From assembly GCA_027023115.1 (NCBI GenBank), contig JALVWZ010000243.1, positions 1-9,895 of the forward strand: a stretch of 9,895 nucleotides of DNA. Direction: 5' to 3'. The DNA comes from Thermaceae bacterium. Lineage in GTDB: Bacteria; Deinococcota; Deinococci; Deinococcales; Marinithermaceae. The notes below the pieces were generated by a model. The model made no database searches and was not told the DNA's origin. It saw nothing but the letters and a program-made list of their open reading frames with translations. This document shows positions 6,059 to 9,895 of the stretch, piece by piece (position 1 is the first letter of the stretch; the number at the start of each line of letters is the position of its first letter). The position numbers and the translations under genes are program-made.

Positions 6059-7747
6059 ATGGCCTATGACCTGAAAGACGTCAAGATGCCGGTGCTCACC
6101 GGCCGCGCTTTACGCAGCTTTGCGGCGGCGCTGGAAAAACCGCTTCTGGGCCCGGCGCTTCTCGGCAAGCTGCTGGCCGACGCCGGCCTGCCGCGCCTGC
6201 GCTCGCTGGCCGACCTGCCGGACCCGCTTTACTACCCCAGCTTTCCTGCGCCCGCAGAGGCGTCCCCCGAGACGGAGGAAAAACCGCGCCGCTCCTGGCT
6301 GGTGGGGCGCAAGCCGGCGGCCCAGGCGGAACCGCTTCCTCCTGCCCCCAGGCCCTGGCGCGGCGTGAGCGACTTTACCAGTGCCTACCGCGAAGGTCGC
6401 ACCGACCCGCTCGAGGTAGCCGAGCGCTTCCTGAAAGCCTACGCACGGCTCAACCCCAAGCTGCACGCGTTCGTGGCCGTCAACCCCGAAGACGTGCGCG
6501 CCCAGGCGCGGGCGTCCGCCGAGCGCTGGCGGGCGGGCAAACCGCTGGGGCCGCTCGACGGTGTACCGGTGGCCGTCAAGGACGAGATAGACGTCGAGGG
6601 CTACCCCACCACCGTGGGCACTTCCTTTTTGAACCGGGTGGCGGCGGCCGACGCCACCGTAGTGGCACGCCTGCGCGCCGCCGGCGCGGTGATAGTCGGC
6701 AAGACCAACATGCACGAGCTGGGCGTGAACCCCACCGGCTACAACGTTCACCACGGTCACGCCCGTAACCCCTACGACCCGGAGCGCGATCCCGGCGGTA
6801 GCTCCTCCGGCTCGGCGGTGGCGGTGGCCAGTGGCCTGGTGCCGCTGGCGTTGGGAGCGGACGGCGGCGGCTCCATCCGCGTGCCCGCGGCCCACACCGG
6901 CATCGTCGGCCTCAAGGCCACCTATGGCGGCGTCAGCGAGCACGGCGCTTTTCCGCTTTGCTGGAGCGTGGCTCACGTAGGGCCGCTGGCGGCCGGCGTA
7001 GCCGACGCCGAGCTGGCCTTTCGGCTGATAGCCGGTCCCGACGCCGCCGACCCCCACACCAGCTCCGCGCCGCAGCCGCGGCCGGCGCGCTGGGGCGGCG
7101 ACCTTGGCGGGCTGCGGGTGGGTTACTGGCCGGCCTGGTTCGAACACGCCGACCCGGAAGTGGTCTCGCGGGCCAAAGACGGCCTGGAGAAGTTGAAAGA
7201 AGCCGGCGCCGAGCTGGTGGAGGTGGAGCTGGCGGGTCTGGACGACGCCCGCATCGCCCACGCGGTGACGATCCTGGCCGAGATGGCCGACAGCATCAAC
7301 GACTACCCCGACCACTGGCGCGACCTGGCTCCGGCGACCCGCATCAACCTGCAGGTGGGTCGTAACGCCGGCGCGCTCGACTACCTGAACGCCCAGCGGG
7401 TGCGCGCCCGCGCCGCCGCGACGGTCGCCGAGGCGCTGACGCGGGTAGACCTGCTGGCCACCCCCACCACGGCGGTGGTTGCCCCGCCCATTCCCAAGGC
7501 GGCGGAGCCTGACGGCATTAGCGATATCGGCACGGTCACCAAGCTGATGCGCTTCGTCTACCTGACCAACCTTACCGGCCACCCCGCCCTGAGCGTTCCC
7601 ACCGGCTACGACGATGCCGGCCTGCCGGTGGGCTTGCAGCTGATCGGCCCCGCCTGGAGCGAGCCCCTCTTGTTCGAGGCGGCGGCGGTGGTGGAGCGCA
7701 GCCTGGAGCATCGCCGGCCGCAGGTGTACGTGGACTTGTTGGAATAA
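6059..7747 (+). CDS. Amidase-signature family hydrolase with an N-terminal extension
   Basis: The protein has 562 residues. The catalytic Ser-cisSer-Lys triad is readable: Lys174 in VPVAVKDEIDVEG, Ser248 in DPGGSSSGSAVAVASG and the nucleophile Ser272 in GADGGGSIRVPAA. The 248-272 spacing of 24 matches the family. Other family landmarks are GKTNMHELG (214-222) and GIVGLKATYGGVS (281-293). The family hydrolyses amide bonds in many substrates, and GatA of the tRNA-dependent amidotransferase belongs to it. With no gatC or gatB beside it and a different N-terminus, this is more likely a stand-alone amidase of unknown substrate. Residues 1-100 precede the usual core: about 60 partly helical residues, then a Pro/Ala-rich, charged linker. 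No signal peptide is present. It is translated from a strong Shine-Dalgarno nine bases after the MazG-like gene and converges on truB. Confidence 0.93.
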   Translation: MAYDLKDVKMPVLTGRALRSFAAALEKPLLGPALLGKLLADAGLPRLRSLADLPDPLYYPSFPAPAEASPETEEKPRRSWLVGRKPAAQAEPLPPAPRPWRGVSDFTSAYREGRTDPLEVAERFLKAYARLNPKLHAFVAVNPEDVRAQARASAERWRAGKPLGPLDGVPVAVKDEIDVEGYPTTVGTSFLNRVAAADATVVARLRAAGAVIVGKTNMHELGVNPTGYNVHHGHARNPYDPERDPGGSSSGSAVAVASGLVPLALGADGGGSIRVPAAHTGIVGLKATYGGVSEHGAFPLCWSVAHVGPLAAGVADAELAFRLIAGPDAADPHTSSAPQPRPARWGGDLGGLRVGYWPAWFEHADPEVVSRAKDGLEKLKEAGAELVEVELAGLDDARIAHAVTILAEMADSINDYPDHWRDLAPATRINLQVGRNAGALDYLNAQRVRARAAATVAEALTRVDLLATPTTAVVAPPIPKAAEPDGISDIGTVTKLMRFVYLTNLTGHPALSVPTGYDDAGLPVGLQLIGPAWSEPLLFEAAAVVERSLEHRRPQVYVDLLE

Positions 7748-7749
7748 CG

Positions 7750-7766
7750 GCGCCAACAGACGGCGC
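7750..7766. terminator. Weak stem-loop between convergent amidase and truB genes
   Basis: GCGCC (7750-7754) pairs with GGCGC (7762-7766) across a seven-base loop, extendable by a G-U pair. It sits in the 19-bp gap between the convergent stops and could serve both directions. There is no T tract on either side, so it is at best a poor intrinsic terminator. Confidence 0.25.
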
Positions 7767-8696
7767 TCAGGGCTTGAATACTTTGCGCACCTTCAGCTTG
7801 AAGCCGTCGCCCTCGGCAACGGCGATCAGGCGGCCACTCTTGTCGGTGAGGGCCACCAAGCCGCGGGCGGGGATGGGCAGGGGAACGCCTTCCTGAACTC
7901 GCCGCACCTCGGCGTGGGCCAGCTCCACCACCGGAAACGGCAGCACGTCGGCCGGCGGCAGGGGCTCGGCAGTGGCCAAGTCGCGGGCCGCGACCGTTTG
8001 GGCCAGGTCGATGCGGCCGACGCGGGTGCGCACCAGGCCGCTCAAAAAAGCGTCGACGCCCAGCTCGGCGCCCAGGTCGCGGGCGAAGGCGCGCACGTAG
8101 GTGCCCGAGCCAACCACCAGGCGGACCACCGCCGTCGGCAGCGGCGCCAGCGGGGGCGGCAGCTCCACCAGGCGACCGCGCGGGTGCGGCCGCCAGCCGC
8201 CGGCTCCGGGAGCTATCCGCAGCGGCTCGGGTTGATCGAGCAGTTTTAGCAGCTCCACCTCGTGGTACTTGACCGGCCGCGGCGCCAGCTCCAGCGCTTC
8301 GCCGCGTCGCGCCGCTTCGTAAGCCTTGACGCCGCCCACCTTGACCGCCGAGTACGCCGGCGGCACCTGCTCCTCGAGGCTCAGGAACCCGGCCAGCGCC
8401 GCGCGCAGGGCGGCCTCGTCGGGACTCCAGGGCGAGACCCGCTCGAGCGGCCCCTCGGCGTCGAGGGTGGGAGTGGTGGCCCCGAAGCTGATCCAGGCGA
8501 TGTACTCCTTGTCTTCTCCGGTCAAGAACGGCACTAGTTTGGTGTGCGGGCCGGTCGCCAGCACCAACACGCCGGTGGCCAGCGGGTCGAGCGTGCCGGT
8601 GTGCCCCACCTTCTTGCTCCCCAACGCCCGGCGCGCCTCCTCGACGACGTCGTGCGAGGTGGCTCCCAAGGGCTTGTATACGGCGTAGACGGCCAC
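7767..8696 (-). CDS. truB: tRNA pseudouridine(55) synthase TruB
   Basis: The protein has 309 residues and starts at a GTG. TruB converts U55 in the T-psi-C loop of tRNAs to pseudouridine. The catalytic Asp37 lies in the family motif GHTGTLDPLATGVL (31-44). Also seen are KPLGATSHDVV (8-18), PPAYSAVKVGGVKAYEAAR (112-130) and GTYVRAFARDLG (198-209). The C-terminal ~55 residues are a PUA-like RNA-binding tail. About 25-30 residues rich in Pro and Gly (roughly 155-186) are inserted before the strand leading to GTYVR, longer than in the E. coli-type enzyme as I recall it. truB stands apart from the nusA-infB-rbfA cluster where it often occurs, and is divergent from another pseudouridine synthase. 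An extended -10 (TGATACAAT) lies nine bases before the GTG, without a Shine-Dalgarno. Confidence 0.96.
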   Translation of the reverse strand: MAVYAVYKPLGATSHDVVEEARRALGSKKVGHTGTLDPLATGVLVLATGPHTKLVPFLTGEDKEYIAWISFGATTPTLDAEGPLERVSPWSPDEAALRAALAGFLSLEEQVPPAYSAVKVGGVKAYEAARRGEALELAPRPVKYHEVELLKLLDQPEPLRIAPGAGGWRPHPRGRLVELPPPLAPLPTAVVRLVVGSGTYVRAFARDLGAELGVDAFLSGLVRTRVGRIDLAQTVAARDLATAEPLPPADVLPFPVVELAHAEVRRVQEGVPLPIPARGLVALTDKSGRLIAVAEGDGFKLKVRKVFKP

Positions 8697-8705
8697 AGCA
8701 CACGG

Positions 8706-8736
8706 ATTGTATCACCCGCGCCGCGCCGCTGTTCAA
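8706..8736 (-). promoter_or_regulatory. Candidate promoter of truB
   Basis: On the minus strand TGATACAAT (8714-8706) is an extended -10 with the TGN element. TTGAAC (8736-8731) is a fair -35, with a 19-base spacer. The -10 ends nine bases before the GTG start, giving little or no leader, as for the barrel gene. Confidence 0.5.
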
Positions 8737-8752
8737 AAAGGCCTCTTTGCGG

Positions 8753-8758
8753 CAGAAT
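8753..8758 (+). promoter_or_regulatory. Weak -10-like box before the RsuA/RluB-type gene
   Basis: CAGAAT matches four of six -10 positions and lies seven bases before the ATG at 8766, in the leaderless arrangement. It would exclude the in-frame ATG at 8757, which overlaps it. No good -35 is visible. Confidence 0.25.
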
Positions 8759-8765
8759 GGTAAGG

Positions 8766-9491
8766 ATGGACGGCGTCAGGTTGCAAAAGTACCTCGTCTT
8801 GGCCGGGGCGGCCCCCAGCCGCCGCAAGGCGGAGGAGCTGATCCGGGCCGGGCGGGTGATCGTCAACGGCCGGGTCGCCGAGCTGGGAGCCAAGGTCTAC
8901 CCGGGCGACGAGGTGCGGCTGGGCAGGCGCTTGCTGGCGCCGCCCCGCGAGCGGCTGGTCATTGCCCTGCACAAGCCCAAGGGCTACGAAACCACCCGCA
9001 AGAGCCGCTCGGGAGCGCCGACCGTGTACGAGCTCTTGCCCGACGTTCCCGGCCTGCACCCGGTGGGCCGGCTCGACCGCGACTCCGAGGGGCTGCTACT
9101 CTTCAGCAACGACGGCGCCCTTACCGAGCGGCTCACGCACCCGCGCTACGGGGTCAAGAAGGTATACCGCGTTTGGAGCAGAAAGGGTACGCCCCCGCCG
9201 GACTTGCTGCGGCAGCTCGAGCGCGGAGTAACGCTGCGCTCCGGCGAGTTCGCCCAGGCGCTCAAGGCCCGGCCCAAGGAGGGCGGCGCGGTCATCACCA
9301 TGACTGAGGGAAAGAAGCGCGAGGTGCGCTACATGATGAAGGCCATCGGCTATCCGGTGGAGCGCCTCTTGCGGGTAAAGGTGGGTCCAATCCGCCTTGG
9401 CGGGCAAAAGCCGGGAACCTGGCGCGAGTTGAGCCCGGCCGAGCTAAAGGCCCTCGACCTGGCGGCCTTCGGACCCGAGAACAAGCGCTAG
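8766..9491 (+). CDS. rRNA pseudouridine synthase, RsuA/RluB/RluE/RluF family
   Basis: The protein has 241 residues. Residues about 5-52 are an S4 RNA-binding domain (RLQKYLVLAGAAPSRRKAEE, then AGRVIVNGRV). The catalytic domain follows, with Asp104 in VGRLDRDSEGLLLFSNDG (100-117), the KKVYRVW strand (131-137) and EGKKREVRYMM (181-191). This is the RsuA-type group, which isomerises single uridines in 16S or 23S rRNA. RluB (23S) is the most widespread in bacteria, but the target cannot be settled from sequence alone. ATG 8766 gives the usual few residues before RLQK; an in-frame ATG at 8757 would add three. Neither has a well-placed Shine-Dalgarno. It is divergent from truB, with 69 bp between starts. 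No strong terminator follows directly; the first hairpin is at 9732. Confidence 0.93.
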   Translation: MDGVRLQKYLVLAGAAPSRRKAEELIRAGRVIVNGRVAELGAKVYPGDEVRLGRRLLAPPRERLVIALHKPKGYETTRKSRSGAPTVYELLPDVPGLHPVGRLDRDSEGLLLFSNDGALTERLTHPRYGVKKVYRVWSRKGTPPPDLLRQLERGVTLRSGEFAQALKARPKEGGAVITMTEGKKREVRYMMKAIGYPVERLLRVKVGPIRLGGQKPGTWRELSPAELKALDLAAFGPENKR

Positions 9492-9535
9492 GTGTAACTT
9501 CCCAACACGTCGTTCACAGAGTCCGGGAGGGGGCA

Positions 9536-9633
9536 GTACGTGGTACGTGGTGATTAGGGCGTAGGAGGTGGGGTGTGGGAGGTGGTATAAGCGAATTGTA
9601 CGTGGTACGTAGTGCGTAGTTCGTGGTGGGTAG
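9536..9633 (+). repeat. Degenerate tandem heptamers, TNCGTRG orientation
   Basis: From 9536 the sequence divides into seven-base units: GTACGTG, GTACGTG, then more diverged G/T-rich units to 9591. After six bases (9592-9597) the array restarts with GTACGTG, GTACGTA, GTGCGTA, GTTCGTG, GTGGGTA (9598-9632). The 13-mer GTACGTGGTACGT is exactly repeated at 9536-9548 and 9598-9610. In another phase the unit is TNCGTRG. Confidence 0.75.
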
Positions 9634-9676
9634 CTTGAATCGAATGCGTTATGCGCGATTGCTCACTGCGGTGTTT

Positions 9677-9711
9677 CTACAGGCCACGAACCACAAGCCA
9701 CACTTACCTAC
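9677..9711 (-). repeat. Degenerate tandem heptamers, CYACRAG orientation (first block)
   Basis: Five seven-base units: CTACAGG, CCACGAA, CCACAAG, CCACACT, TACCTAC. CCACGAA is the exact reverse complement of the TTCGTGG unit at 9620-9626, so this block is the inverted form of the array at 9536-9633. Confidence 0.65.
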
Positions 9712-9731
9712 TTCAAAAACCCCCACCCCGA

Positions 9732-9750
9732 CCCTCCCCCAAGGGGAGGG
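9732..9750. repeat. Perfect GC-rich hairpin 1, possible terminator
   Basis: CCCTCCCC (9732-9739), loop CAA, GGGGAGGG (9743-9750): a perfect 8-bp stem. It is followed on the plus strand by AATCTTTTG, a weak T tract, so it may end transcripts from the rRNA pseudouridine synthase gene 240 bases upstream. On the minus strand the stem is followed by a G-rich stretch and then a T5 run. Confidence 0.55.
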
Positions 9751-9795
9751 AATCTTTTGTCTGACGCAGACTGCAAGCCACGGACTTCCTGCCAG

Positions 9796-9837
9796 CTACG
9801 AACTACAAGCCACAAGCCACGGGCTACAAGCCGCGTG
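9796..9837 (-). repeat. Degenerate tandem heptamers, CYACRAG orientation (second block)
   Basis: Six in-phase units: CTACGAA, CTACAAG, CCACAAG, CCACGGG, CTACAAG, CCGCGTG. Weaker, phase-shifted units extend left to about 9774. The block lies between the two hairpins and matches the block at 9677-9711. Confidence 0.7.
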
Positions 9838-9846
9838 CCTACCCTG

Positions 9847-9865
9847 CCTCCCCCTCTGGGGGAGG
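9847..9865. repeat. Perfect GC-rich hairpin 2
   Basis: CCTCCCCC (9847-9854), loop TCT, GGGGGAGG (9858-9865): a perfect 8-bp stem, followed by the smaller stem GGCC-GCA-GGCC (9867-9877) and a G-rich run. Its reverse complement has the same plan as hairpin 1 (C-rich lead-in, then a CCTCCCC-type palindrome), so the two face each other. Confidence 0.55.
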
Positions 9866-9895
9866 TGGCCGCAGGCCGGAGGGGGGTTGTTGGTC

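Larger units (their letters stand above)
9718..9888. repeat. Candidate composite palindromic (REPIN/BIME-like) element
   Basis: AACCCCC (9718-9724) at the left and GGGGGTT (9882-9888) at the right are exact inverted ends of a 171-bp segment. Just inside each end is a C-rich (left) or G-rich (right) stretch, then a perfect 8-bp hairpin. The segment thus looks like two palindromic repeats in inverted orientation around a heptamer-containing core. No transposase is present, so any mobility would need an enzyme in trans. The element boundaries are inferred from one copy only. Confidence 0.4.
9492..9895. other. Gene-free, repeat-rich intergenic region
   Basis: No plausible coding frame or RNA gene is seen in these 404 bases. 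The region is made of degenerate heptamer arrays in two orientations and two GC-rich hairpins, described separately. The segment around 9638-9676 between the oppositely oriented arrays shows no clear pattern. The region runs off the window end. Confidence 0.7.

Noticed and set aside
6059..7747. GatA subunit of the tRNA-dependent amidotransferase
   Set aside because: The long N-terminal extension and absence of gatB or gatC alongside favour a stand-alone amidase, although the family is the same.
6110..7756. Open frame of about 548 codons antisense to the amidase gene
   Set aside because: It is antisense to a gene with a complete catalytic triad. Its translation is His/Gly/Arg-biased with no recognisable domain, which is the usual GC-rich shadow frame.
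9536..9837. CRISPR array
   Set aside because: The units are seven bases long, tandem and degenerate, with no 23-50 base conserved repeat and no unique spacers.

Overview
The window looks like chromosomal DNA from a high-GC bacterium with a two-membrane envelope. The Deinococcota (Thermaceae-like: Thermus, Meiothermus, Oceanithermus, Marinithermus) is the best guess. Reasons: high GC, several -10 boxes only 5-9 bases from the start codon (leaderless-type transcription, common in that phylum), a very large predicted outer-membrane beta-barrel, and the housekeeping gene content. This is inferred from sequence features; no database was searched.

Layout. Bases 1-1255 hold two co-directional, stop/start-overlapping genes: the C-terminal part of a beta-rich protein that may be a PapD-like periplasmic chaperone, and an unrecognised secreted Trp- and Cys-containing protein. 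They converge, with only 3 bases between stop codons, on a large minus-strand gene (1259-4192). That gene encodes a secreted protein with Ig-like domains, a long predicted beta-barrel and two carboxypeptidase-regulatory-like (transthyretin-fold) domains. A 127-bp divergent promoter region separates it from a secreted VanW-domain protein (4320-5492). A 206-bp gene-free spacer with several short repeats and palindromes follows.

Next is an apparent two-gene operon, a MazG-like nucleotide pyrophosphohydrolase (5699-6049) and an amidase-signature hydrolase with an unusual N-terminal extension (6059-7747). The amidase converges on truB (7767-8696, minus), the tRNA U55 pseudouridine synthase. truB is divergent from an RsuA/RluB-type rRNA pseudouridine synthase (8766-9491, plus), with 69 bp between start codons.

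The last 404 bases are gene-free and highly structured. They hold degenerate tandem heptamers, first in one orientation (TNCGTRG) and then in the other (CYACRAG), and two GC-rich perfect hairpins facing each other that bracket part of the heptamer array. The most noteworthy items are this repeat/palindrome composite and the envelope cluster on the left, which may be a divergent surface-structure or secretion system. The rest is mostly ordinary RNA-modification and nucleotide housekeeping.
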